36,495 nt of DNA, taken from an uncultured delta proteobacterium (GTDB lineage Bacteria > Desulfobacterota > Syntrophorhabdia > Syntrophorhabdales > Syntrophorhabdaceae). Location: positions 1 through 36,495 of the forward strand of contig CAIJOT010000242.1 in the NCBI GenBank assembly GCA_903822335.1, written 5' to 3'. Below, piece after piece: positions 17,410 through 27,358 of the stretch; within the stretch, counting starts at the first letter, position 1; each line of letters begins with the position of its first letter. Below the pieces are notes generated by a model. It searched no databases. It was given only the letters and a program-made list of their open reading frames with translations, and was not told where the DNA came from. The translations under genes and the position numbers were made by a program.

Positions 17410-17640
17410 ATGATCACACAGCCCATAAAAATAAAGCAGTATGTGGTTGACGATAAAGGCCGCAAGGTCGCAGCCCTCATAAACATGAAAGAATTGGACA
17501 GACTCAACAAGGTGCTGAAGCTTATTCCTTCCTCAGAAGCCTGGCTATATGAAAATGAAAACGCCCTTGAAAACGTTCAGAAGGGTTTACAGGATGCGGC
17601 GCAAGGGAAAACCTCAAAACTCAATCTCGCCGATCTGTAA
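17410..17640 (+). CDS. Putative type II antitoxin (partner of the RelE-like toxin); ATG at 17410 preferred over the ORF start 17359
   Basis: Small acidic-tailed protein directly upstream of a RelE-like ORF; GAGGATG RBS context. Confidence 0.65.
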   Translation: MITQPIKIKQYVVDDKGRKVAALINMKELDRLNKVLKLIPSSEAWLYENENALENVQKGLQDAAQGKTSKLNLADL

Positions 17641-17646
17641 CCGCCC

Positions 17647-17940
17647 GTGTTTGAAATACTCATAACTGACAATGCAAGGGAACATCTCAGCATCGTCAAG
17701 ATTGACAAAGGCTTGATGAAGAGATACAAAGCGGTAACAAAAGCAATCCGCTTATTATCGGAAAACCCCCGGCACCCCGGACTATCAACTCATGAATTTA
17801 CTACCCTGAAGGGCCCCAAAGGCGAAAAGGTCTTTGAGGCTTACGCTGAGCAAAAGACACCGGCAGCATATAGAATATTCTGGTATTATGGGCCTGGCGA
17901 AAACCAAATTACTGTCATTGCAATAACTCCTCATCCTTAA
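17647..17940 (+). CDS. RelE/ParE-superfamily toxin-like protein (GTG start)
   Basis: FEILITDNAREHL...KRYKAVTKAIRLLSENPRHPGLSTHEFTTLKG...YRIFWYYGPGENQITVIAITPHP. Confidence 0.72.
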   Translation: MFEILITDNAREHLSIVKIDKGLMKRYKAVTKAIRLLSENPRHPGLSTHEFTTLKGPKGEKVFEAYAEQKTPAAYRIFWYYGPGENQITVIAITPHP

Positions 17941-18000
17941 TTGTTCTGCACGGATAATTGGGGTCGGATCAAGTCCCGGTAAAATAGAGTAGCAAATTCA

Positions 18001-18077
18001 TTTCCGAAATCGGCAATCCGAAATCCGAAATCAACAATCCGAAATGAAGGCAGTGAATAGTGAATGGTTAATGATAT
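18001..18077. repeat. Heptamer-period degenerate repeat tract
   Basis: TTTCCGA AATCGGC AATCCGA AATCCGA AATCAAC AATCCGA AATGAAG GCAGTGA ATAGTGA ATGGTTA ATGATAT, 11 units in one register. Confidence 0.88.
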
Positions 18078-18166
18078 CCACAGGGCACAATTTGAAATGA
18101 AAAATAAGTGTGAAGATTTAAAGGGCATCCCCGTCCCTTGACCTTAGTTTAATGAATTATGGAACT

Positions 18167-18592
18167 CTATTTGCTTTGACCAAGAAATGTTACGGTATGA
18201 CTGTAAGGGTGGTATCTAAAATGTTCATCAAATGCAAAAACAGCATCAATCTTGAATCTATTTATAAGAGAAAAACTTGTGCAGTCAGTAAAACTGAGTC
18301 TTTTGTCGTCAAATCGTTTAAAAATTACTTTTGCAGCCTCTTCAATTACTTCAGAAACTTGCATGATATCAAGGTGACTTTTTTCCTCAAGTTGTTCCAT
18401 AAATTTTACAGCAGTTTTATGGCTTCCTCTTGTTTTGAGCAGAGTAAAAACCTCATCAAGTACGTAATTAGATGTGTAGAATGCCGCATTTTCTCCTTTA
18501 AGGCGTTTGTAAATTTCTTTTGCTATGCGATTGTGCTGATCGTTAGGGATAGTAAAGGCGCAGAAAGCTCCGGTATCAACAAAGACTTTCAC
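18167..18592 (-). CDS. PIN-domain (VapC-like) ribonuclease toxin
   Basis: MKVFVDTGAFCAF, YVLDEVFTLLKTRG, LSFTDCTSFSL, VFAFDEHF: PIN acidic residues in order. Confidence 0.88.
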   Translation of the reverse strand: MKVFVDTGAFCAFTIPNDQHNRIAKEIYKRLKGENAAFYTSNYVLDEVFTLLKTRGSHKTAVKFMEQLEEKSHLDIMQVSEVIEEAAKVIFKRFDDKRLSFTDCTSFSLINRFKIDAVFAFDEHFRYHPYSHTVTFLGQSK

Positions 18593-18813
18593 TTATTATC
18601 TCCGTATAAGTACTTATCATGATTTGTTGAAAGGTCTGCATCGTAACAATCTACAGCAATATCAATAATCCCGTCGAGACTGCTTTTTGTCTTGTGTACT
18701 GTTGTAATTTTTTTCGTCAGAATAATCTGAAATTTTTCATGTTCTTTTATTCTAACTTTTTGCAATGGTTTAAAAACACCGTCTTCAAAGATTGCATCTA
18801 TAACTTCTCCCAT
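18589..18813 (-). CDS. AF2212-like (DUF104) antitoxin, partner of the PIN toxin
   Basis: MGEVIDAIFEDGVFKPLQKVRIKEHEKFQIIL; overlaps the start of the PIN gene; internal ATG at 18811-18813 preceded by GGAGG-type RBS. Confidence 0.85.
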   Translation of the reverse strand: MGEVIDAIFEDGVFKPLQKVRIKEHEKFQIILTKKITTVHKTKSSLDGIIDIAVDCYDADLSTNHDKYLYGDNK

Positions 18814-18910
18814 AATCACTTCACCTCCTCTTTTGTGGTAATATTTCGAGTAAAGTTTATCACATAGAAACCACTCTGTCAAAAACAAGGGTAAGATATA
18901 AAACCAACAA

Positions 18911-18973
18911 ATTGAACGCTGAACTTTGAACAGCTTTTCGAAATCCGCAATCCGAAATCAACAATCCGAAATG
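18911..18973. repeat. Heptamer-period degenerate repeat tract
   Basis: ATTGAAC GCTGAAC TTTGAAC AGCTTTT CGAAATC CGCAATC CGAAATC AACAATC CGAAATG, contiguous register. Confidence 0.85.
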
Positions 18974-19035
18974 GGATAGTAGTAAGTGAAATATCGAGTT
19001 TCATTTACCCACAAGGTTTCCGTAAGAACCACAGA

Positions 19036-19542
19036 TCATTGAAAGATATGGTGAAACGTCACTTTTGTGCCTGCCTGAATACCACACCTATCTGCCCTTC
19101 CTGCATTGATTTCAAGAACGTATTGGGCAGGCAGTTGTGAAACTATAGATACCTCACTCCCAGGTACTGCAAAACGGTGGATACTCACAACGTGAAACCG
19201 GGAATTTATGAATACTATGTCAAGGGGTATGAAGGTATTTTTCATCCAGAAACTCTGTATGTCATCCTCATGGTAAACAAAGAGCATGCCCGCCTTCGGG
19301 TTAAGATGCTTCCTGAACATCAGGCCCTTGGATTGTTCCTCAGGCGTTATGGCAAGTTCAACCTTAAAGCTACACGATTTTTTCCCATTGCTTTTGTAAA
19401 AGGTAACTGTTCTGTCAAATGCCGATACATTTACACAATGGATAACTGTGAAAGCGAAAAACAGTATAACCAGTAAAATCAATGAATTACGACTGGAAAA
19501 ACCCGTAGCTTGCAACACGTAACGCATAACGGTTCTATCCAT
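19036..19542 (-). CDS. DUF192 family exported protein
   Basis: ELAITPEEQSKGLMFRKHLNPKAGMLFVY...SFWMKNTFIPLDIVFI...QYVLEINAG. Confidence 0.9.
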   Translation of the reverse strand: MDRTVMRYVLQATGFSSRNSLILLVILFFAFTVIHCVNVSAFDRTVTFYKSNGKKSCSFKVELAITPEEQSKGLMFRKHLNPKAGMLFVYHEDDIQSFWMKNTFIPLDIVFINSRFHVVSIHRFAVPGSEVSIVSQLPAQYVLEINAGRADRCGIQAGTKVTFHHIFQ

Positions 19543-20185
19543 TATTCACTGCTTTATTGCGTTGACGTAAAAACTCAATGACGCCTGGTAAGATTGAGAT
19601 AAAGATAATGGCAAAAATAACAAAGGTAAAATTATTTTTCACCGCAGGCAGGTTGCCGAAATAATACCCTGCAAACACACATAGAGCTATCCAGGCAATA
19701 CCTCCGACAACATTGTAACTGATAAATCGCCAGTATGTCATGCTCCCGATGCCTGCCACAAACGGGGCAAAGGTGCGAATAATGGGAACAAACCTCGCGA
19801 TAATGATGGTTTTTCCACCGTACTTTTCATAAAACTGATGGGTACGGTCCAGATATTCTTTATTCAGGAAACGGACATGCTCTTTGTGAAATACCCTTGG
19901 TCCTACATAGCATCCTATCCAGTAATTCGCTGTATCTCCTGCTATAGCAGCAACAGAAAGCAGCACAAACAGCCATGATACATCCAGCGCTCCTTTAGAG
20001 GCAAAAGTTCCGGCGGCAAAGAGCAGCGAATCTCCTGGCAGAAGGGGAGTCACTACAAGACCGGTCTCACAGAATATAATGAAAAAAAGGATGAGATAAG
20101 TCCAGACACCATAACTTTGTATGAGAACGCTCAGATGTTTATCAATGTGCATAATAAAATCCACACAGTATGTAATCAATTCCAT
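19535..20185 (-). CDS. DedA family membrane protein
   Basis: FCETGLVVTPLLPGDSLLFAAGTFA, FYEKYGGKTIIIARFVPIIRTFAPFVAGIGSM. Confidence 0.92.
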   Translation of the reverse strand: MELITYCVDFIMHIDKHLSVLIQSYGVWTYLILFFIIFCETGLVVTPLLPGDSLLFAAGTFASKGALDVSWLFVLLSVAAIAGDTANYWIGCYVGPRVFHKEHVRFLNKEYLDRTHQFYEKYGGKTIIIARFVPIIRTFAPFVAGIGSMTYWRFISYNVVGGIAWIALCVFAGYYFGNLPAVKNNFTFVIFAIIFISILPGVIEFLRQRNKAVNNG

Positions 20186-20303
20186 AGATTCTCCTTGCAG
20201 TTCAGCTAATCGTCTTCAACATTCAGCTATCATTTTTTGCATGTATACTACAATGATATGGAGTGGGAGTCAATGAAAGTAGTGGGGGCTTTCTCGTGTT
20301 ACC

Positions 20304-20331
20304 TTGAAAAAACTTTAAAAAGATATATAAT
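20304..20331 (+). promoter_or_regulatory. Sigma70-like promoter for htpX
   Basis: TTGAAA (20304-20309), 16-bp spacer, TATAAT (20326-20331). Confidence 0.55.
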
Positions 20332-20360
20332 GATAATAACAAAATAATTCGGGGGATTGC

Positions 20361-21215
20361 ATGAACCAGATGAAAACATTCTTCTTAATGGTTGTTTTAA
20401 CAATCATATTTGTTGCCCTGGGGAGTTTAATAGGTGGCAAGACAGGGAGTTATATAGCCTTTTTCATTGCCTTTGCCATGAACTTTATCACCTACTGGTT
20501 CTGTGATAAGATCGTACTTGCCATGTATAGTGCGAGGGAGGTATCGGAAAGCGAAGCACCACAGTTATACAGCATAGTTTCTTCGCTCTCTCAAAAAGCA
20601 TCCATCCCCATGCCAAGGGTTTATATAATAGAAAATGACAGTCCGAATGCCTTTGCAACAGGCAGAAATCCGTCAAAAGGGGTTGTTGCCGTGACTACCG
20701 GTATATTGAGGATTTTAAATAGAAATGAGCTTGAAGGTGTTCTCGCCCATGAAATATCCCACATCATACACAGGGATATCCTGATTCAGACTGTTGCTGC
20801 AACCCTTGCGGGCGCCATTACAATGATAGCTAACTGGGCTCGTTTCGCAGCCTTCTTTGGTGGTGGAAGCAGCGATGATGAGGAAGGTGGCAGTAATATA
20901 TTCAGTGTGATTATTTTCTCCTTGTTTGCTGCCTTTGCTGCCATGCTTATCCAGCTTGCTATATCAAGGTCAAGGGAATACCTCGCCGACGACGGTGGAG
21001 CACAACTTTCAGGAAACCCGCTGTTCCTGGCAGATGCATTAAAGAAATTACATATGGGCATCGCCAATAACCCCATGAATGACGCAAACCCATCCACTGC
21101 ACCCCTCTTTATCGTCAACCCCTTTACTGCAAAAGGTGTCCTCTCCCTCTTCAGCACCCACCCTCCAATAGAAGAAAGGATTCAAAGATTGGAGGCAATG
21201 GCCTATAGAAGATAG
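20361..21215 (+). CDS. htpX: Zinc metalloprotease HtpX
   Basis: [14 protein letters not shown] (HExxH), [26 protein letters not shown]. Confidence 0.95.
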   Translation: MNQMKTFFLMVVLTIIFVALGSLIGGKTGSYIAFFIAFAMNFITYWFCDKIVLAMYSAREVSESEAPQLYSIVSSLSQKASIPMPRVYIIENDSPNAFATGRNPSKGVVAVTTGILRILNRNELEGVLAHEISHIIHRDILIQTVAATLAGAITMIANWARFAAFFGGGSSDDEEGGSNIFSVIIFSLFAAFAAMLIQLAISRSREYLADDGGAQLSGNPLFLADALKKLHMGIANNPMNDANPSTAPLFIVNPFTAKGVLSLFSTHPPIEERIQRLEAMAYRR

Positions 21216-21363
21216 TTTCGGATACACCTTAAGGTCATTATCAATAAAGATAGTAAAAAAGGTTGAAGATGGTTTTTTTCTCGACGAAACGATAGATAAC
21301 TTTTTTTCGCTACATTCACTCTCCGATGCCCAAAAAGGCCTCATATACGAAATCACATCAGGT

Positions 21364-22482
21364 GTGGTGAGGTGGAAAGGCTATCTTAATTGGATACTTT
21401 CCCGATACGCAAATAAAGAGGTCAAAAAAGAAACAAGGTACCTCATCTGGATAAGCCTTTATCAAGTCGTCTTTATGAAAAAGTCATACTACCATGTAAT
21501 AAATGAAGCTGTGGAGTATGCAAAGAGAGAGAAAGGCAGAAATATTGCAAACTTTGTGAATGCAGTGCTCAGGAGATACGTAAGGGAAAAGGACAGCCTT
21601 CCCTACCCGTCAGATATTATTTCCCATCTTTCGTTAACCCACTCTTTCCCGGAATGGCTCGTCAACAGGTGGCTTACAAGGTTCGGGCAGGAAGAAACGG
21701 AGAAACTTCTCACAATTCTCAATAAGACGCCTGATTTCACGATTAGGATAAACCTTAAAAAGATTTCAAGGGATGAGGTGATACAAATACTTGAAGGTAA
21801 AGGGATAAAAACAAGGATCGGGGCATTCCTTGAATCTGCTTTGCATGTAGACAAATTGACGCCTGTTATCAAAGACCCACTTTTTAAAAAAGGCTTAATC
21901 TGTATCCAGGATGAGACATCACAACTTGCCGGCTGGTCACTCCAATCACAGGATGGCGATTCTATACTCGATGCCTGTGCAGGTTCAGGAACAAAAACCC
22001 AACAGATAAGAGAACATGCGAATAACACTTTTGTTGTATCTACGGACATAGAGATAAAGAGGCTGAAACTGATGAAAGACAAAACCAACCTGGTGGTAAG
22101 CGATGCTTGTAATAATCCATTCAGGAAAGAAGCGTTCAACATTATACTCCTTGATGCCCCCTGTTCATCTCTCGGCATTATAAGGAAACATCCGGAGATT
22201 AAATGGCGGCGGAAGGAGGAGGATATTATCTCCTTTGGTAATTATCAGTTAGACTTATTGAAGGCCCTGTGGGATAATCTCAAAACAGGCGGGTATATGG
22301 TATACAGCGTATGCTCCTTTGAACCTGAAGAAACCGTAAATGTTATAGAAAGGCTAAAAAGGGAAAGAAAGTTTATGCTTGAAAACCCGCTCCTGTTCCT
22401 GTTTAATAAAGAATATTTTTTATCCTTACCTCACGAAACGGGTATGGATGGTTTCTTTATAGCAAAGCTAAAAAAGTTATGA
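21364..22482 (+). CDS. rsmB: 16S rRNA (cytosine-5) methyltransferase RsmB/Sun; conserved N-terminus extends upstream of the listed GTG start
   Basis: DETSQLAGWSL...ILDACAGSGTKTQQI, LLDAPCSSLGIIRKHPEIKWRR, YSVCSFEPEE; open frame upstream to about 21220. Confidence 0.9.
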   Translation: MVRWKGYLNWILSRYANKEVKKETRYLIWISLYQVVFMKKSYYHVINEAVEYAKREKGRNIANFVNAVLRRYVREKDSLPYPSDIISHLSLTHSFPEWLVNRWLTRFGQEETEKLLTILNKTPDFTIRINLKKISRDEVIQILEGKGIKTRIGAFLESALHVDKLTPVIKDPLFKKGLICIQDETSQLAGWSLQSQDGDSILDACAGSGTKTQQIREHANNTFVVSTDIEIKRLKLMKDKTNLVVSDACNNPFRKEAFNIILLDAPCSSLGIIRKHPEIKWRRKEEDIISFGNYQLDLLKALWDNLKTGGYMVYSVCSFEPEETVNVIERLKRERKFMLENPLLFLFNKEYFLSLPHETGMDGFFIAKLKKL

Positions 22483-23174
22483 AATGGATAAAAGGCTCTT
22501 TATATTGTGTAGTACCCATAATAATGTTCTTTCTCTCCGCATACTTTACAATAAATGTTCTCCTGAAAACACAAAAAACTATCGTATGTCCTGATGTGAG
22601 GGGGAAGAATGTTGAGGAAGCAAAAGGCCTTGTCGAGAGCAGGGGGTTAAAATTCAGCATTTTGAGATACGAGAGAAGGAATGATGTAGCGTACAACCAC
22701 ATAACAGTGCAAAAACCTGAAGCAAATATACCCACAAGGAAAGGAAGGGTGGTGAATGTAATCGTCTCAGAAGGACCAGAACTTGTCAAGGTTCCTGTAC
22801 TTACAGGCCAATCCCTTCAGGTTGCCGAAGAAATACTGAAAGAAAAAAATATTGAAATAGAAAAAACCATTTACGTACCCCATGCAAACGCAGGGAAGGT
22901 CGTTGCGCAGATACCTAAGGGTGGTGAAAACATACTTGAGGCGAAAGGGGTAATTCTGTTCATAGGAAATGACCAAAAAACATATTTCTTGATGCCTGAT
23001 ATCACAGAAACAAACCTTGCTGAGCTTTCAGAAGAAATGGATATGAAACAGTTAAAATATAAAACAGTTTATTTAAAGGGAGAACGCAGTATTACAGGGT
23101 CTGCAATCAAAACATCAATACCTTCCGGGACCATATTTAAAGGAGCAGATGAGATTCTAATAAATGTGAATTAA
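22479..23174 (+). CDS. PASTA domain membrane-anchored protein
   Basis: N-terminal TM, repeated PASTA units (CPDVRGKNVEEAKGLVESRGLKF; VPVLTGQSLQVAEEILKEKNIEI). Confidence 0.88.
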   Translation: MKWIKGSLYCVVPIIMFFLSAYFTINVLLKTQKTIVCPDVRGKNVEEAKGLVESRGLKFSILRYERRNDVAYNHITVQKPEANIPTRKGRVVNVIVSEGPELVKVPVLTGQSLQVAEEILKEKNIEIEKTIYVPHANAGKVVAQIPKGGENILEAKGVILFIGNDQKTYFLMPDITETNLAELSEEMDMKQLKYKTVYLKGERSITGSAIKTSIPSGTIFKGADEILINVN

Positions 23175-23189
23175 CATTGGAGGATACGT

Positions 23190-23852
23190 ATGAACAAAAT
23201 CCAGATAGCCCCTTCTATTTTATCGTGTAATTTCTTACACCTCGGTCAGGAAATAAAAGATGTTGAAGAAGCTGGTGCAGACATGATCCATATAGATGTT
23301 ATGGACGGCCATTTCGTACCTAACATAACAATAGGGCCCATGGTTGTAGAAGCGATAAAGAAAATCTCAAAAATATCTCTTGACGTCCATCTTATGATAG
23401 AAAATCCGGACATGTATATTAACAATTTTGTAGATGCCGGCGCAGATATTGTTACCATTCACGTAGAAACAGACTCCCATATCTTCAGAACCATAGAGGT
23501 GATAAAATCTCACGGTAAAAAGGCTGGTGTATCGTTAAATCCCTCAACCCCTTTAAGCTCTGTAGAATACATTATAAACGAAGTTGACCTTATACTGATA
23601 ATGACAGTCAATCCAGGTTTTGGCGGTCAGAAATACATCCGTTCTATGGAAAAAAAGATAAAAAAGGCGAAGGAGATGATAGAAAAAACAGGTAGGGCGA
23701 TAGACCTTGAAGTAGATGGTGGCATTAAGGCACAAAATGTAAAAAAGGTTGTAGAGGCAGGCGCAAGCATCCTTGTAATGGGTACGGAGATATTCCATAG
23801 TAAAAATTATAAAGAAAAATTTCTGGAAATCAGGAAAATAATCGAGGGATAA
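23190..23852 (+). CDS. rpe: Ribulose-phosphate 3-epimerase
   Basis: IAPSILSCNFLHLGQEI, HIDVMDGHFVPNITIG, LIMTVNPGFGGQKYI, LEVDGGI. Confidence 0.96.
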   Translation: MNKIQIAPSILSCNFLHLGQEIKDVEEAGADMIHIDVMDGHFVPNITIGPMVVEAIKKISKISLDVHLMIENPDMYINNFVDAGADIVTIHVETDSHIFRTIEVIKSHGKKAGVSLNPSTPLSSVEYIINEVDLILIMTVNPGFGGQKYIRSMEKKIKKAKEMIEKTGRAIDLEVDGGIKAQNVKKVVEAGASILVMGTEIFHSKNYKEKFLEIRKIIEG

Positions 23853-23856
23853 GGGC

Positions 23857-24501
23857 TTGACGCTGGAACTTAAAAAACAAAAAATCTACAAAAAAGTTTT
23901 TGAGAATGCATGTAATGCACTTTTAAGCTCTCATATTGAAAAACAGCTTCACAACGCTGCCCTGGATTATGAACGAGAAGAAAACCGATATACCGTTGCA
24001 ATACCCTACTTTGATGAGGTAATCACCTTCAAGGTGCCGGAGCTTTCTTTTATAAGCTCAAAAGGCGTGAATATAACCCTTGTCACAAAAATCATACTGC
24101 TCCACTATATCTATACTGCATCAGGAACTTCGCTTGGAGTTGATAAAATCCCTTACGAAGACATCCCGGGCTGCAGGCAATATCAACCCGTTTTTGAAAA
24201 AAGGGTTACAAAACCATTACAATCCGCATTTGGTTATAACAAGTATGCATTTCTTGAAGCAGGTGGTGGACTTAAAGGAAAAGAAGAAGAATTTGGTGAT
24301 GCATCGTTTACCCTATATGCACTCCCGAGGGTACCAATTACCTTTATTCTCTGGGAGGGGGATGAAGAATTCCCACCCTCGGTAAGGACCCTCTTTGACC
24401 CTTCCATCCAAAAGTACCTGCCCCTTGAAGATATTGTGGTCATATCAAAACTCGCCTCTACAAGGATTATAAAAGAGGCGAGGTTAAAATACTCTCTTTA
24501 A
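23857..24501 (+). CDS. DUF3786-like protein (TTG start)
   Basis: LLHYIYTASGTSL...PLQSAFGYNKYAFLEAGGG...LYALPRVPITFILWEGDEEFPPSVRTLFDPS. Confidence 0.75.
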   Translation: MTLELKKQKIYKKVFENACNALLSSHIEKQLHNAALDYEREENRYTVAIPYFDEVITFKVPELSFISSKGVNITLVTKIILLHYIYTASGTSLGVDKIPYEDIPGCRQYQPVFEKRVTKPLQSAFGYNKYAFLEAGGGLKGKEEEFGDASFTLYALPRVPITFILWEGDEEFPPSVRTLFDPSIQKYLPLEDIVVISKLASTRIIKEARLKYSL

Positions 24502-25629
24502 CAGTTCTCTTGCTATGACTGCTTTCTCTACCTCTTTAGAGCCTTCATAAATCTCGACTATCTTTGCATCCCTGTAAAACCTCTCTATATCATAGTCTCT
24601 GATAAACCCATACCCTCCGTGTAACTGCAATGCTTCATTTGCCACATATACACCAGTCTCTCCTCCATACCACTTTGCCATAGAGATTAAAGCCGAGTCA
24701 GGTTTCCCTTTATCCAAAAGATATGCCGCCCTCCAGTATAGACTCCTTGCAGCCTCAACTCTTGTGGCCATCTCTGCAATTATGAACTGGATGCCTTGAA
24801 AATCAGAAAGCATCTGTCCAAAAGCTCTTCTCTTTTTCACATACGATATAGCCATCTCTAACGAACCCTGTGCCAATCCAACACCCTGGGCCGCTACATG
24901 TAACCTTGTTCTATTGAAAAAATCCATAAGCTGGTAAAACCCATACCCTTCCCTGCCTATGAGGTTTTTTACGGGCACCTCCACATTATTATAGCTCAGT
25001 TCTGCTGTATTGGAAGCCCTTATTCCCATTTTGCCTGATAACTTCACAGCCTCGAAACCGCTCCTGTCCGTCTCCACAAGAATAACACTGTGCCTTCTAT
25101 GGGGGTCCTTTTCGTCCTTGTCGATCATGCAAAAAACAAGCAAATAATGAGCAATACACCCATTGGTGATAAACATCTTGTTCCCATTTATAACAAACTT
25201 ATCCCCTCTTTTTTCCGCCCTCGTTTTTGTGGAGGTAACGTCGCTGCCTGCATCCGGCTCTGTAATAGCAAATCCCATAATTGCCTCACCTGCAATAAGA
25301 GGAGGCAGATATTTTTTCTTTTGTTCTTCTGTCCCAAAAGTCTGGATCATCTCTGCTCCAAATGTGCAGGATAGAATCGCCTGTCCGCACCCGGGATCAA
25401 CCCTCCAGAATTCTTCCGTTATCAAAGAGTGTTCGAAAAAACCAAGCCCATGTCCTCCATACTCTTCCTTAATAAATGTTCCGACAAACCCATGTTCACA
25501 CGCTTTCTTATGGAGGGATAAATCAAACTCTTCTTTTTCGTCAAATTCCTTTGCCCTGTCTTTAAATTCTCCTTCTGCAAACTCCCTCGCAGCCTTTTTT
25601 ATATCAACCTGCTCTACCGTTAGTTCCAT
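24484..25629 (-). CDS. Acyl-CoA dehydrogenase
   Basis: AITEPDAGSDVTSTKTRAEK, MGIRASNTAELSYNNVEVP, YVKKRRAFGQMLSDFQGIQF, LQLHGGYGFIRDYDIERFYRDAKI. Confidence 0.94.
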   Translation of the reverse strand: MELTVEQVDIKKAAREFAEGEFKDRAKEFDEKEEFDLSLHKKACEHGFVGTFIKEEYGGHGLGFFEHSLITEEFWRVDPGCGQAILSCTFGAEMIQTFGTEEQKKKYLPPLIAGEAIMGFAITEPDAGSDVTSTKTRAEKRGDKFVINGNKMFITNGCIAHYLLVFCMIDKDEKDPHRRHSVILVETDRSGFEAVKLSGKMGIRASNTAELSYNNVEVPVKNLIGREGYGFYQLMDFFNRTRLHVAAQGVGLAQGSLEMAISYVKKRRAFGQMLSDFQGIQFIIAEMATRVEAARSLYWRAAYLLDKGKPDSALISMAKWYGGETGVYVANEALQLHGGYGFIRDYDIERFYRDAKIVEIYEGSKEVEKAVIARELLKRVF

Positions 25630-25708
25630 AATTCACCCCATCTTTTGTAACATTCTCAGGCTATTTTAAGAGAATAAGAAAATACTTTCAAGACATTGTT
25701 TTCCTTCT

Positions 25709-26797
25709 TCACACATGAAACCTGACATGTAAAATATCTCCGTCTTGTACTATGTAATCCCTGCCCTCTATTCTCAAGAGCCCTTTCTCTCTTGCCACGT
25801 GTTCGGAGCCACACCGGACAAAATCCTCAACATTGATTACTTCTGCCTTTATAAAACCTCTCTCCATATCGGAATGTATCTTTCCTGCTGCTTTCGCACA
25901 GGTTGTATTCCTTTCAATAGTCCATGCCCTCATCTCTTTACCCACTACGGTATAAAAAGTGATAAGACCAAGCATCTCATAGCCTATCCTGATGACCTTC
26001 TCTATGGACATCTCCCTCATGCCGTAAAGTTCCATGTAAGAGTTTCTTTCCTCACCAGAAAGACAGGCAAGGTCCTGTTCCAGTTTACCACAGATGTAGA
26101 CAATCCTTTTCCCTTTTAAATGTATTACATTATCAAGCTCATCTACAGGTACATGAGTAATGTTTTCTTCGTCAATATTTGCTATGTAAAAAATTGGTCT
26201 GGAGGTAATCAGGTCGAAGGAACAAACAGCCTCCCTTTCGTTCTCACTAAATTTCTCCACGTCAATAAATAAGCCCTTTTCAAGTGTTGCCTTCAACTTT
26301 GATAATATATCCCATTCAACCGTGCTTTTCTCTTTCGATACCTTGGCAAGTCTTTCAATCTTGTTTAGTCTTTCTTCAACAATTTCAAGGTCAGAAATAA
26401 TGATCTCAGTTTCAACGATCTCCATATCCCTCTTAGGGTCTATATCAACATACACATGTGAAACATTTTGTGTCCCAAATAGCCTTAGCACATGGGCAAT
26501 TGCATCGACATTTCTTATGTGAGATAAAAATTTATTGCCAAGACCCTCGCCTTTGTGTGCATCCTTTATGAGCCCTGCAACATCAATGAACTCGATTGTG
26601 GTAGGCGTAATCTTTTCCGGCTTCAACATGCTACCGAGCTTCTTTAACCTCTCATCAGGAACTGCTACGATACCCACATTGGGTTCAATAGTACAAAAAG
26701 GATAGGATTGACAGGGTACAGAGAGGGCAGTTAAAGCGTTAAATAGTGTGGATTTGCCTGAATTGGGTAATCCGATGATGCCACAGGAGAAACTCAT
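25709..26797 (-). CDS. ychF: YchF/Obg-family ATPase
   Basis: CGIIGLPNSGKSTLFNAL, FIDVAGLIKDAHKGEGLGNKFLSHIR, C-terminal TGS (GFIKAEVINVEDF...VQDGDILHVRF). Confidence 0.95.
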   Translation of the reverse strand: MSFSCGIIGLPNSGKSTLFNALTALSVPCQSYPFCTIEPNVGIVAVPDERLKKLGSMLKPEKITPTTIEFIDVAGLIKDAHKGEGLGNKFLSHIRNVDAIAHVLRLFGTQNVSHVYVDIDPKRDMEIVETEIIISDLEIVEERLNKIERLAKVSKEKSTVEWDILSKLKATLEKGLFIDVEKFSENEREAVCSFDLITSRPIFYIANIDEENITHVPVDELDNVIHLKGKRIVYICGKLEQDLACLSGEERNSYMELYGMREMSIEKVIRIGYEMLGLITFYTVVGKEMRAWTIERNTTCAKAAGKIHSDMERGFIKAEVINVEDFVRCGSEHVAREKGLLRIEGRDYIVQDGDILHVRFHV

Positions 26798-27351
26798 AAC
26801 TCTGAACTCCTGTTATACATACTCATGGCTTTGTCTTTTCCTTCAAACAAAAAGGTATGCAATGCATCTACCGTTCTATCCAGTGCCTCTCCCAGTGTTT
26901 CTGTTTCCTCTTCCTTAAATCTGGAAAGGACATAATCCTCAGGAAGCATTGAGGGGTCTCTCCCTATACCTATTTTTACTCTGTAGAATAGAAGTGATTG
27001 AAGTGCTTCTATTACAGATCTCACACCTTTATGCCCGCCATCTCTGCCATCCCATTTTATCTTCATTTTCCCGAATTCCATGTCAATGTCATCGTGGATA
27101 AGAATGAGGTCCTCTAATGCTATATCCATTTTTTTCATCAGAACTGAAAGCGGCCCGCCCGACAGGTTCATGAACGTATCTGGTTTTGCAAGGAGTAGGT
27201 TATTGTGTATACCTACCCTGCACCCACATAGTTTTCTTGTTATAGGGATATTAAATCTTTCTGAAAATCTATCTATTACAAGGTATCCGATGTTATGTCT
27301 CGTATATACATATCCGGAACCTTTATTTCCGAGACCACATAGTAAAAACAA
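26794..27351 (-). CDS. pth: Peptidyl-tRNA hydrolase
   Basis: CGLGNKGSGYVYTRHNIGYLVID, KPDTFMNLSGGPL, IHDDIDMEFGKMKIKWDGRDGGHKGVRS. Confidence 0.95.
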   Translation of the reverse strand: MFLLCGLGNKGSGYVYTRHNIGYLVIDRFSERFNIPITRKLCGCRVGIHNNLLLAKPDTFMNLSGGPLSVLMKKMDIALEDLILIHDDIDMEFGKMKIKWDGRDGGHKGVRSVIEALQSLLFYRVKIGIGRDPSMLPEDYVLSRFKEEETETLGEALDRTVDALHTFLFEGKDKAMSMYNRSSEL

Positions 27352-27358
27352 AAACCCT

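Noticed and set aside
18001-18973. CRISPR array (repeated AATCCGA units)
   Set aside because: Unit is 7 nt with no spacer structure and no cas genes; a degenerate tandem repeat instead.
21603-22178. 191-aa minus-strand ORF antisense to rsmB
   Set aside because: Shadow ORF over the RsmB catalytic domain, no coherent motifs.
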